Source: JBCFBK01 sp039679975 (GTDB taxonomy: Bacteria > Bacteroidota > Bacteroidia > Bacteroidales > Prolixibacteraceae). Taken from it: a DNA stretch of 25,456 bases. The position numbers and the translations under genes are program-made. The notes beneath the pieces are model-generated. The model had not been told where the DNA came from and did not search any database. It saw only the letters and a list, made by a program, of their open reading frames with translations. Shown here in pieces: positions 14,283 to 22,175 of this stretch. The DNA is taken from positions 1 to 25,456 of the forward strand of contig JBDKTZ010000052.1 of NCBI GenBank assembly GCA_039679975.1, read 5' to 3'. Position 1 is the stretch's first letter. Each line of letters starts with the position of its first letter.

Positions 14283-15482
14283 CTAGCTGCACCCTCCGGT
14301 TGCGACCTTCACTTCACGGGTTACCGGCTTTCCTATATTTTTCAGGGCATCTGTCAAATGCTGCATATCGGTTGCCGCCTTACTTCTGAAGTTATACTCA
14401 TCGATTTGCTTTTTGGAAGCGGTTGGTCCGGGCGCTTTTAAGTCATAAAACAGTTCTCTGAATTCATGAACCGACTCCGTTAAGATCAGATTTCTGGAGT
14501 GCCCGACAAATTTTGCTTTCAAACAGGACATCCTCACCAGGGTGTCGTTATCGGCATAAAATACATTGGTCCTGACATTTTGCTTGAATATATTCTCCCA
14601 TTTGCGATGAGTAATCTCCTCAAAAGGGATATTGATAGCCATCGGTAAATGGAATTTTTCAAATTCTTCGGGCGTACGCACATCGATCACATGCAATTGG
14701 TAGTAATGGTGGACAATTTCGTCCGCCAGTTTATCGGCGGCAATTTCATAGAAAACGCATTTCTTTTGACGCTGAGCCTGGGCAATCTGATATCGGATGA
14801 TATCCTGCCGGCCTGGCAAAAACGCAACAACGCCTATAATGAAAAAGGGTATGACTGATGCGATCGCGTAACGTGATTTCCATGCTTTTGACAGTTCACC
14901 GGTAGTTTTATTCACTTTCTGCTCGATCTTCCAGGTAATAAAAAAGGCCCCCACAGCAATTGCAGTCAAAAGAAAGGCGAACAAGGGCATAGAGATCCCC
15001 AGCACATCATTGATCCGAACTGATCCCATTGCGTCAGACAGATAGAACTTTTCAATCAACGGGAAACTTTCGGCAAAAGCAAAAACTCCAATAACCGACC
15101 CACATACAAAAATCATTGCATCAATCTTTCCGATTGCTGCGGCGCAAACGCTGGTTCCCGGACAAAATCCGCCGATTATAAACCCGGCTCCCATGATAAG
15201 CCCTCCAACAATTGCAGACCGCAAAAACGTGGGATTCACATAGATCAGACTGAGATCAAGCAGGTCATAATGCCCCAGCAGCAAAACACCGATCATGGCA
15301 GTAATGCCTGCCGTGAAAAAGACCCGTAATACAGTAAAATCATAGCCGTAAAAAAGACCGACCAACTTCCTGGTCGTTGAAAATCCGGCCTGTTCCAGGA
15401 TAAAGCCGAAGAAGAAGCCGATGATCACAGCAAGAATCAGATTAAACTCGCCCGATATCATATAAGGTACCAGTGGTCCCAT
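14283..15482 (-). CDS. YeeE/YedE sulfur transporter subunit fused to a cysteine-less rhodanese domain
   Basis: 399 residues. Residues 1-230 are a membrane domain with several helices and the YeeE/YedE signature GGFCPGTSVCAAAIG (C107, C113), cysteines that in the thiosulfate transporter family relay sulfur through the channel. About 243-348 is a rhodanese fold (HVIDVRTPEEFEKFHLPMAI, then IPFEEI), but the active-site loop reads VFYADNDTLVR: A310 sits where the sulfur-carrying cysteine should be. A short tail ends in GGCS, which offers a different cysteine. It starts 5 bp after the stop of the partner YeeE gene, so the two are co-translated halves of one transporter. The likely substrate is thiosulfate or a related sulfur species by family; the organism's substrate is unknown. 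Last gene of the octaheme cytochrome operon. Confidence 0.88.
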   Translation of the reverse strand: MGPLVPYMISGEFNLILAVIIGFFFGFILEQAGFSTTRKLVGLFYGYDFTVLRVFFTAGITAMIGVLLLGHYDLLDLSLIYVNPTFLRSAIVGGLIMGAGFIIGGFCPGTSVCAAAIGKIDAMIFVCGSVIGVFAFAESFPLIEKFYLSDAMGSVRINDVLGISMPLFAFLLTAIAVGAFFITWKIEQKVNKTTGELSKAWKSRYAIASVIPFFIIGVVAFLPGRQDIIRYQIAQAQRQKKCVFYEIAADKLADEIVHHYYQLHVIDVRTPEEFEKFHLPMAINIPFEEITHRKWENIFKQNVRTNVFYADNDTLVRMSCLKAKFVGHSRNLILTESVHEFRELFYDLKAPGPTASKKQIDEYNFRSKAATDMQHLTDALKNIGKPVTREVKVATGGCS

Positions 15483-15487
15483 AACAT

Positions 15488-16006
15488 TTACTTTAACCAG
15501 AGTTTTCTAAAAAACCAGGCCAGGGCATAAGCCCCGCCAAAAATAGCCATCATCGTTACGATCCCGCCAAACGACATGACTCCCATTCCGCTAAGCGCCG
15601 ATCCGCTGGTACATCCCCTTCCAAGCTGTGAACCAAAGCCAAAGAGGAAACCGCCAATCACAGCACCGATCACACGTACCGCATTGGTTGCCAATGGGCC
15701 TTTTTCAAATTTAAATCCAATTCTGTTCGAAATGATGCCCGAGAAAAAAGCCCCGATGATAACACCCAGTACTTCAAAAATCAGCCAGTCACTCATTGGC
15801 CCATGAGGGTGCGAAGCCACATAATCCTTGTAATAAGCAACCTTTTCGGTATGAACCGGAGCTACCTGTTGAACACCAGATACGACAAGGCTCTTAACAG
15901 CCCCGCTTGCTCCCAGCCCCCTCCCCGTTATATATATGGTAATCAGTAAAGTCAAACCGAGTAAAAACCCGGCCAGGTAGGGATTCATGTATGGTTTTGG
16001 TTTCAT
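15488..16006 (-). CDS. YeeE/YedE family sulfur transporter, N-half subunit
   Basis: 172 residues, all membrane: helices at about 11-27, 73-91, 108-126 and 145-166. The second conserved cysteine signature LGRGCTSGSALSGMG holds C132. A full-length YeeE has two such halves in one chain; here they are split over this gene and the next one, as in the PmpA/PmpB type arrangement. A periplasmic loop with HTEKVAYYKDYVASHPHGP separates the first two helices. It starts 11 bp after the cytochrome b stop, which ties sulfur import to the respiratory genes. Start is ATG at 16006. Confidence 0.88.
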   Translation of the reverse strand: MKPKPYMNPYLAGFLLGLTLLITIYITGRGLGASGAVKSLVVSGVQQVAPVHTEKVAYYKDYVASHPHGPMSDWLIFEVLGVIIGAFFSGIISNRIGFKFEKGPLATNAVRVIGAVIGGFLFGFGSQLGRGCTSGSALSGMGVMSFGGIVTMMAIFGGAYALAWFFRKLWLK

Positions 16007-16017
16007 CGTTATGATTT

Positions 16018-16680
16018 TTAATTCGTAATTGAAATACCGGATTCCGGGATCCGTTCTCCGGTTTCCGGTTCTCCTTCCTCTTCCAGTTCTTCATATCCTG
16101 TTACCATTGCGCTGATATTCGACACCGGTGTTTGTCCGGTTGTCGTCATGTACACGTGGACAATCAAGAAGATCACGAGCAGAAATGCTCCCAGCGTGTG
16201 CAAGAACGCGAGCGTCCCAAGGGGAATGTTCTCCACAATCACAATATCATTCTGATCGATGGTCTTGTGAAGCATATAAAGAATTCCCGAGATCACAATC
16301 AGCGGAATTAAAACCAGCTTAAACCCAAGATAAACCAACCGCTGGAGAGGATTCATCTTGCTGAGTTCCGATTTTTTCGTGGGGTGCTTGTCTCCTCTGA
16401 ACATACCGTAGATATAGTATCTGAACTGATCCTTTAATTTCCTTTGAGTCGGGATATACTGTTTCCATTCTCCCGTTACAAAATGCCAAAAGATAGCAAA
16501 AACGATCAGAATGATCAGTCCCCAGGAAGCCAGCCTGTGAAAACGCGCTGCCTGTTCAAAGCCAAAGACCTGCAGGGATCCGTGTACTTCAAAGCCGGTA
16601 ACGGCCAGAAAAAGGATCAACGTGGCCTGTGTCCAGTGCCAAAAACGTTCAAAACCTTTATAAATATAAACTCGTTTCAT
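16018..16680 (-). CDS. Membrane cytochrome b (thiosulfate reductase/formate dehydrogenase gamma type)
   Basis: Quinol-linked di-heme cytochrome b, 220 residues. Membrane helices are at about 16-32, 48-68, 116-137 and 158-180. Candidate heme ligands are H15 (FWHWTQ), H48 (RFHRLASW), H66 (FWHFVTGEW), H161 (LHTLGAF) and H175 (IVHVYMTTTGQTP). Such subunits pass electrons from menaquinol to a periplasmic multiheme or molybdenum partner; here the partner is expected to be the octaheme cytochrome encoded upstream. The ATG at 16680 (MKRVYIYKGFERF) is chosen over a TTG at 16689. The last 20 or so residues (EEEGEPETGERIPESG) are odd: they are encoded by 7-bp-phased CCGG repeats and look like a captured extension. 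Confidence 0.9.
   Translation of the reverse strand: MKRVYIYKGFERFWHWTQATLILFLAVTGFEVHGSLQVFGFEQAARFHRLASWGLIILIVFAIFWHFVTGEWKQYIPTQRKLKDQFRYYIYGMFRGDKHPTKKSELSKMNPLQRLVYLGFKLVLIPLIVISGILYMLHKTIDQNDIVIVENIPLGTLAFLHTLGAFLLVIFLIVHVYMTTTGQTPVSNISAMVTGYEELEEEGEPETGERIPESGISITN
16037..16068. repeat. CCGG heptad repeat inside the cytochrome b 3' end
   Basis: CCGG occurs at 16037, 16044, 16058 and 16065, with CCGT at 16051, so five cores fall exactly on a 7-bp ladder. On the minus strand this encodes the PETGERIPESG tail of the cytochrome b. The same pattern is found at 14214-14266 and 16764-16788. Confidence 0.75.
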
Positions 16681-16763
16681 AGCGACCAAATTTCTAAACC
16701 TGTCAAATTGAAAAAATTAAAAAGGAAACGGGATAACAGAAGATGAACTCAGATGAAATTCGT

Positions 16764-16799
16764 CCGTTGTCCGGTCTCCCTGTTCCGGTCCATATCCGG
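16764..16799. repeat. CCGG short-repeat cluster between octaheme cytochrome and cytochrome b genes
   Basis: CCGT at 16764 and CCGG at 16771, 16785 and 16796, spaced 7, 14 and 11 bp. It lies in the 144-bp gap between the octaheme cytochrome stop (16825) and the cytochrome b start (16680). No reading frame or terminator was supported in this gap. Confidence 0.6.
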
Positions 16800-16824
16800 A
16801 GTATTGATACTCCCGAGTCATAAC

Positions 16825-18384
16825 TTACTGCTTCTTCCGGGCCACAACGATCCTGACCAGGGCATGCACCAAAACTACACCCAATGAAAGCCATATTACA
16901 GTCATACCCAGCAGGTCAAGTACTTTATTATAGTCCCTGCCCGGCATGTAAAATCCGGCCAGATTAGCCAGACGACCGTCAGCATCACGGGTATGACACC
17001 CGGCACAGGAAACAGCCTGATCTTTTGGCGCTACCATGTGGTTTACCGGCCAATACATGACCGTCTCCACAAAGCCGTAATCACCGCTGTACGGCAGCCC
17101 TACCTGTTTCATACCTGCTGCAGAAGCTTTATGCCAGTCCAGATCCTGCCAAAAAGCACTGTCTCCTTTTTCCTTTCCGTAAAGTTTCGGTTGAATCAGC
17201 GTTTTATATTTTTTATCGTAAATCTGGTCACCCCTGTGAATTTTCACGGGGATAATCCTGGACTCTCCGTCATCAGGAGAACCAAACAACGGATTGATGA
17301 CTACCGGCACGGACCGAATCGTATCGCCCAGGATGTAATGATCGGCAGTTCCGTTAAACCAGATATAATCCGGTTTAACATTTTTTTCCCACTTAAACGA
17401 TCCTTTGATAGACATGTAGTTATGATTACCCATTTCATCTTCTGTTTGGTATGGCTTTCCATCCTGCAGCTTTCCCGCCTCCGACCAATTCCACTCCATC
17501 TTTGTAGCGTTAACCTTTGCATATTCCGGGATGTGACAGGTTTGGCAGGCAACTTTTGAATTGTGCCGGTTCAATATAGGATCAAAATGAGGAGTACCGG
17601 TATGACACTGTTCACAGGTTACCCGATGGGTATTGTCGGATGAAACAGAATATAATTTCCCGAGGATCTGATGATTTTCGGCAGTGTGGCAGGCGGTGCA
17701 GGTCATATTCATTCCGTTCACAGCCATGTGCACATCGACATCCCGCGGACCGGACAGTAATGCTTGCTCCAGGTCACCATGTTTTACATTATTTCCTCCT
17801 CCTCCATTGAAATGACAACTGCCGCAGTTGAACCTGGTGGGCTGTCCGACGCTTTGTGCTACTTTGGAAAGATTGACTGAACGATCAGGATAGCCGGCCA
17901 TCGATGTCCCCTTTATATATTCGTCACTGTTATCATGACAAACCATACAGTCAACATTGCGGGCATTGTTAAAGTCAAAGTGATCGTTGGTCATTCCAAA
18001 GCCAATATGACATTTGGCACACGACTGCTCATTGGTTTGAGCGCCTATACAAAAATTATTGATCACATTATGTTTTCCTGCGGCTGTTACTCCCCTGCCT
18101 TCCACGTATGAAATCCGTTCCCAATTCCAGTGGGATGAACTCATTATTTCCTTATGCCGTTCGGTATGACACGAAATACAGGCCGCGGTAACATCCTGTG
18201 GCGATCTAAATTCCTGCTGAAGGATCTGAAATTTACTATGATCAACTGAGGGAATTGGCTTTAAAGAATACTCTTGCTTGAGCTTCTCCAGCTTGAGGTT
18301 GAAGTAGACTTCATGATGTAACAAATTAGTCAGAATCAAAGCTATAATGACAACACCTATTAGTACAATTATGGACCGTTTCAT
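16825..18384 (-). CDS. Octaheme c-type cytochrome, tetrathionate reductase family
   Basis: 519-residue periplasmic multiheme enzyme anchored at both ends: a membrane helix at about 4-22 and another at about 489-512. Eight CxxCH heme sites are visible, with first cysteines at 69, 122, 146, 187, 229, 257, 280 and 460. The spacing, with seven sites in 69-284 and one far downstream, matches the Shewanella-type octaheme tetrathionate reductase family. That enzyme reduces tetrathionate, and also nitrite and hydroxylamine in vitro; its active-site heme has a lysine ligand, for which K158 (DEYIKGTS) is a possible counterpart here. The C-terminal anchor is a difference from the soluble enzyme. It heads an operon with cytochrome b and the split YeeE transporter. 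Substrate in this organism is inferred from family and neighbours only. Start is ATG at 18384. Confidence 0.9.
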   Translation of the reverse strand: MKRSIIVLIGVVIIALILTNLLHHEVYFNLKLEKLKQEYSLKPIPSVDHSKFQILQQEFRSPQDVTAACISCHTERHKEIMSSSHWNWERISYVEGRGVTAAGKHNVINNFCIGAQTNEQSCAKCHIGFGMTNDHFDFNNARNVDCMVCHDNSDEYIKGTSMAGYPDRSVNLSKVAQSVGQPTRFNCGSCHFNGGGGNNVKHGDLEQALLSGPRDVDVHMAVNGMNMTCTACHTAENHQILGKLYSVSSDNTHRVTCEQCHTGTPHFDPILNRHNSKVACQTCHIPEYAKVNATKMEWNWSEAGKLQDGKPYQTEDEMGNHNYMSIKGSFKWEKNVKPDYIWFNGTADHYILGDTIRSVPVVINPLFGSPDDGESRIIPVKIHRGDQIYDKKYKTLIQPKLYGKEKGDSAFWQDLDWHKASAAGMKQVGLPYSGDYGFVETVMYWPVNHMVAPKDQAVSCAGCHTRDADGRLANLAGFYMPGRDYNKVLDLLGMTVIWLSLGVVLVHALVRIVVARKKQ

Positions 18385-18399
18385 CTTAACTCGCCTTGG

Positions 18400-18440
18400 T
18401 TATTGGATGTTTGCATATTCGTTTCAAAAATATCCAATAA
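18400..18440 (-). promoter_or_regulatory. Promoter element within a 9-bp dyad upstream of the octaheme cytochrome
   Basis: TTATTGGAT (18400-18408) and ATCCAATAA (18432-18440) are perfect inverted 9-bp arms with a 23-nt spacer. On the minus strand TATTTTTG (18432-18425), a full match to the -7 consensus TAnnTTTG, starts at the edge of one arm and sits in the spacer, about 40 bp before the ATG at 18384. No good -33 box was found, which would suit activator-dependent expression, for example by a respiration-responsive regulator. This last point is inference. Confidence 0.5.
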
Positions 18441-18588
18441 TCTATATATATAATAATGCTTTAAAACACATAATTACATATACTATCGGGGGCCACCATA
18501 CTAAATACTTCGCATTAAGACAATTACAGAATAAGCTAAAATAAACTTCCCTCTATAATACATATTTGGTCTAAAAAAGAATAAGTAT

Positions 18589-18610
18589 TACAAAGGGAAA
18601 ACTCTTTGTA
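18589..18610 (-). terminator. Weak hairpin downstream of the esterase gene
   Basis: TACAAAG and CTTTGTA form a 7-bp stem with an 8-nt loop, 58 bp after the stop codon of the esterase gene. On the minus strand a loose T-rich stretch follows. The stem is AT-rich, so the call is tentative. Confidence 0.3.
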
Positions 18611-18667
18611 GCACGCAACAAAATTTTCTGCTGCGACAGGTAAACGAACTTCTGTTTTCCCGACTCG

Positions 18668-19951
18668 TTACTTTTTACTCATGACTTTTCTCACCTGCTC
18701 ATCGGCAAAACGAATGTATTGTTTCCAATCATAGCCGGTAATATCATGTTTCCCTGTCCGGATATGATAACTCACTACACCCTTAACCGGAGAATCAGGT
18801 TTGGGCATATCATTGACCGTTAATCCTTTCAGTCCGTAAAGCGAATAAACTTCCGAAGCCAGCCAGGCAGAAAGGAACTCACCTTTAGGATCGGCCCACA
18901 AATCTTCAGTTGCGCTTGCAACATATAGCGGGCGCGGTGCGATGGTAGCCAGCAACATATGCTGATCGACGGGAAGCTCATCTTCCCTGCCGCTATACTT
19001 TTTAAAATTGCCGCAAAACCAGTGGGGAAATGACGAATTGATCACCCCAACAGTTTCTCCGAATATCCTTTTAGACAGGGCAGCTCCCATGCAGCCCGAG
19101 TCATTTGAAATACAGGCCGCAAACCGAGGGTCTGAAGCCGCAGCCCAAATCGCGGTCTTTCCAAGTCTTGAGTGTCCGATAACAATAACCTGCCTGGCAT
19201 TGACCTGTTCATCTTTTTCCAGATAGTCCATCACCCGGGATAACCCCCAGCTCCATGCTGCGATTGCTCCCCATTCATCGGAAGCCGGGTTTTCCTGGCC
19301 GGAATTATAAAATAAAGGATGGATACCGTCCAAAAAATCATTTTTATCAGGATCAATATCGCCGTAGTACACAGTGGCCAGTCCATAACCAGCTTTAATG
19401 ATCTCTTCGACATTCCAGCGATTATCCTGTACTCCCCGAGACTGTTCAGTAATCTGATTATGAATCACTCCCAGAGACGGATTATCATGAATCCAGGATT
19501 GTGACAACCGGATATCCGGATCATTTATAATAGTATGGTTACCCATAAAATTATACCCCAGGAAAACCGGCACCTTTTCATCAGCTTTCGGAAGATAAAT
19601 CAGAAGGCCTATTGATATTTCCTGGTTGTTTCTTCTGAAAATGAGATCCAGTTGTTTGCGGACAGCCAGTCCCCCTAATGCTTCACCATCATTTTCATGA
19701 ACAACCACTTCTGAAATTTCAAGTTTCCCCGGAACTTTACCAAAGACTTCCTGCTGAAACAAATGAAGGATTTCCGGTTTACGGATTTTCTCCCATTGCT
19801 TCAGATTTCTGATTTTTCTGCCGTTTTGGGCAACTAATATTTCAGGCAGCGTGTACTGCGGTATTTTCTCTTCTTCATAAATTATACCCGGTCTCTGGGA
19901 ATAGACAGCGAATGAGGCCATAAAAAAAACAGCTAAAAGTATCGTTTTCAT
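18668..19951 (-). CDS. CE15 family 4-O-methyl-glucuronoyl methylesterase-like alpha/beta hydrolase
   Basis: 427 residues with a signal peptide (MKTILLAVFFMASFAVYSQ). The nucleophile elbow GHSRLGKTA (S261) is the bacterial form of the CE15 motif, and the catalytic histidine is H402 in TGKHDITGYDW. Acid candidates are E349/D350 in SATEDLWADPKGEF and the conserved NDSGCMGAAL segment. CE15 enzymes cleave ester links between glucuronic acid on xylan and lignin, or related methyl-glucuronate esters in other polysaccharides. It would act in the periplasm or outside. It stands alone between the sulfur module and the fermentation operon, without glycoside hydrolases or SusCD in view. Substrate remains open between plant and algal polymers. 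Start is ATG at 19951. Confidence 0.9.
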   Translation of the reverse strand: MKTILLAVFFMASFAVYSQRPGIIYEEEKIPQYTLPEILVAQNGRKIRNLKQWEKIRKPEILHLFQQEVFGKVPGKLEISEVVVHENDGEALGGLAVRKQLDLIFRRNNQEISIGLLIYLPKADEKVPVFLGYNFMGNHTIINDPDIRLSQSWIHDNPSLGVIHNQITEQSRGVQDNRWNVEEIIKAGYGLATVYYGDIDPDKNDFLDGIHPLFYNSGQENPASDEWGAIAAWSWGLSRVMDYLEKDEQVNARQVIVIGHSRLGKTAIWAAASDPRFAACISNDSGCMGAALSKRIFGETVGVINSSFPHWFCGNFKKYSGREDELPVDQHMLLATIAPRPLYVASATEDLWADPKGEFLSAWLASEVYSLYGLKGLTVNDMPKPDSPVKGVVSYHIRTGKHDITGYDWKQYIRFADEQVRKVMSKK

Positions 19952-20059
19952 AAAAAATCAATTTTTAAAGTGTGATGAAACACAAATCCAAATAACCTGC
20001 AACAGATTGCAAGATACAAATAAGTCAGATTATTCATTATCCCTTCATTCTGCAAAACA

Positions 20060-21160
20060 TCAAGGTTGCTTTGGGGTATAGACTTTTGCCTGCTGTTCTC
20101 CGCGGGCGACCATCAAAACATTCATTGCCAGTGCTGCGAGTTCATCCTCACCTGCAAAAATGTGTAAATCAGCAATGAAAGAAGTTTTTCGTTGAAGATA
20201 ACCGGTCAGGTCTTTGTTATGGGCCATTCCACCTGTGATCAGGATGGCATCCACCCGCCCATCAAGGACAATGGCCATTTCACCAATGAGTTTTGCGACC
20301 TGGTAACCAAGCGCTTCCTGAATAAACCGGGCTTTGGAGTCACCTTCCCGAGCACGTTTCTCCACCTCCATCGCATTATTGGTTCCCAGATAAGCCACAT
20401 ATCCACCTTCACCGACAACCATTCGCCTGATTTCTTCCCTGGATAAATGTCCTTCAAAACACAGATCAATGACCTGTCCTACCGGCAGGGAACCACTCCT
20501 TTCCGGACTAAAAGGCCCATCGCCATCCAGCGCGTTGTTTACGTCTACTACTCTACCATACAGGTGGGCTCCCACAGAGATACCTCCCCCCAAATGCACG
20601 ACGATTAAACGAAGGCTTTCATACGTTACTCCCTGCCGCCTGGCATATTCGCGTGCCATTGCTTTTTGGTTCAGTGCATGAAAGACAGACCGCTTTGTAA
20701 AAGCCGGATGTCCGGTAATACGGGCCACATCCTGAAGTTCATCGGTAACGACAGGATCAGCGATATAGGCTTTGGCTCCCGGAATCTGGTTGGCGATATA
20801 ATCGGCCATCATAGGCCCGAGATTACTCGCATGCTGACCATATACCCCTTCGCGCGCATGTTCCAGCATCAGGTGATTGATCAGGTAGACCCCGGATTCA
20901 ACCGGATAGGTCAATCCGCCCCGGCCAATAATGTACTTAATGCTGTCCACATCAATCCCTTCATCGACCAGTGCCTCAATGATCAGACCTTTACGAAAGT
21001 CAAACTGATGATAGATCGTTTGATAGAATGAAAGATCTTCCAATGAATGACGGATCGTCTTTGACAACTTGCATTGGTCATTAAAATAAACGGCGAACTT
21101 GGTGGAAGTAGATCCGGGATTAATGGCCAGTATGCGGATTTCACCTGTGGATATTTTCAT
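20060..21160 (-). CDS. buk: Butyrate kinase
   Basis: Transfers the phosphate of butyryl phosphate to ADP, giving butyrate and ATP, in the cytosol. 366 residues, normal for Buk. The ASKHA-fold phosphate motif INPGSTSTKFAVY near the N-terminus, the HLGGGISVGAH signature, DVNNALDGDGPFSPERSG and the C-terminal ITGGMAHNK segment are those of butyrate and branched-chain acid kinases and differ from the acetate kinase encoded in the same operon. Start is ATG at 21160, 9 bp after the ptb stop, so the two are tightly coupled. It is the last gene of the operon. A branched-chain fatty acid kinase role cannot be excluded from sequence. Confidence 0.94.
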   Translation of the reverse strand: MKISTGEIRILAINPGSTSTKFAVYFNDQCKLSKTIRHSLEDLSFYQTIYHQFDFRKGLIIEALVDEGIDVDSIKYIIGRGGLTYPVESGVYLINHLMLEHAREGVYGQHASNLGPMMADYIANQIPGAKAYIADPVVTDELQDVARITGHPAFTKRSVFHALNQKAMAREYARRQGVTYESLRLIVVHLGGGISVGAHLYGRVVDVNNALDGDGPFSPERSGSLPVGQVIDLCFEGHLSREEIRRMVVGEGGYVAYLGTNNAMEVEKRAREGDSKARFIQEALGYQVAKLIGEMAIVLDGRVDAILITGGMAHNKDLTGYLQRKTSFIADLHIFAGEDELAALAMNVLMVARGEQQAKVYTPKQP

Positions 21161-21169
21161 AGAGTACCT

Positions 21170-22081
21170 TCATTGGCTCTGATAACTCAATAATGATGCT
21201 AAAGCAATCGAATTTAATTTGGTCTCCGTACTGTCTCCCCTGGAAGAAAGTACCACAGGCACCCTTGCTCCGGCAACGATGGCCGCCTGTCTGGAATTAC
21301 ACAGTTTCGTGTTCATTTTATAAAAGACATTTCCGGCGTCGATATTGGGGAACAGCAAGCAATCAGCATCTCCTGCAACCGGTGAGCGGATATTCTTGAT
21401 CATGGCAGATTCCTTATCAACCGCCACATCCAGTGCCATTGGACCATCAATTATTCCGCCCGGGAACTGTCCGTTCCGGGCCATCTTAACAAGCAGGGCA
21501 GCGTCGGTCGTAGCAGGCAATACCGGCAACACCTGTTCGGAAGGAGCAATCAGTGCTATTTTGGGAATTTCTATCCCCAATGCCCTTCCTGTTCGGATAA
21601 GGGATTTGATCATCGCAGCCTTTTGACTGAGATCAGGATAAGGAATAACTGCCACATCACTGGCGATCAAAAGCTTGTGATAATTTTCATTTTCAATCAC
21701 GGCGACGTGGCTCAACACGCTTCCCGGAGAGAGCAATCCATACTCTTTGTTCAGTAAAACCCGCATGTATTTATCCGAACTGATCAGTCCCTTCATCAAC
21801 AGATCAGCCTCACCTCTGCCCGCAAGCCTGGCTGCTTCCTGAGCAGCCTGTTCCTCATCTTCGGCAGGGATAATTTCAAAACAAGAATCATCGATCCCGT
21901 TTTCCCCGCAAACCGACTTAATCGCTTTGACAGAACCGGTGATAACCACCTTGACCAGCTTCATCGCCGATGCCTGCCGGGCAGCTTCCAGGCTATGAAG
22001 GTCCACGCCGTTCACCAGTACCATTCTTCGTTCCGGCATCATCTTTGCCCGAATAAGAATATCCTCAATTTTAAAAATCAT
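21170..22081 (-). CDS. ptb: Phosphate butyryltransferase
   Basis: Converts butyryl-CoA and phosphate to butyryl phosphate and CoA. 303 residues, the usual length for Ptb. Characteristic parts are KGLISSDKYMRVLLNKEYGL, the GSVLSHVAVIE segment, ALIAPSEQVLPVLPATTDA, PMALDVAVDKESA and the phosphate/CoA site near CLLFPNIDAGNVFYKMNT. It belongs to the same superfamily as Pta but is clearly distinct from the Pta encoded at the head of this operon. It lies 94 bp after ackA and 9 bp before buk. Start is ATG at 22081. Together with buk it makes the classic butyrate-kinase route, in contrast to the butyryl-CoA:acetate CoA-transferase route of many gut bacteria. Confidence 0.94.
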   Translation of the reverse strand: MIFKIEDILIRAKMMPERRMVLVNGVDLHSLEAARQASAMKLVKVVITGSVKAIKSVCGENGIDDSCFEIIPAEDEEQAAQEAARLAGRGEADLLMKGLISSDKYMRVLLNKEYGLLSPGSVLSHVAVIENENYHKLLIASDVAVIPYPDLSQKAAMIKSLIRTGRALGIEIPKIALIAPSEQVLPVLPATTDAALLVKMARNGQFPGGIIDGPMALDVAVDKESAMIKNIRSPVAGDADCLLFPNIDAGNVFYKMNTKLCNSRQAAIVAGARVPVVLSSRGDSTETKLNSIALASLLSYQSQ

Positions 22082-22175
22082 TCAATTTTATCTTTAGGAA
22101 AATGGCTGATCACTTTAAACAACTTATTAAAGCTAAACAAATTTCACGAAAAAATGAATGACTTAACTTAAACAA

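Noticed and set aside
14130..14441. Plus-strand 103-codon reading frame
   Set aside because: Its first half is translated short repeats and its second half is antisense to the rhodanese/YeeE gene; no protein family is visible.
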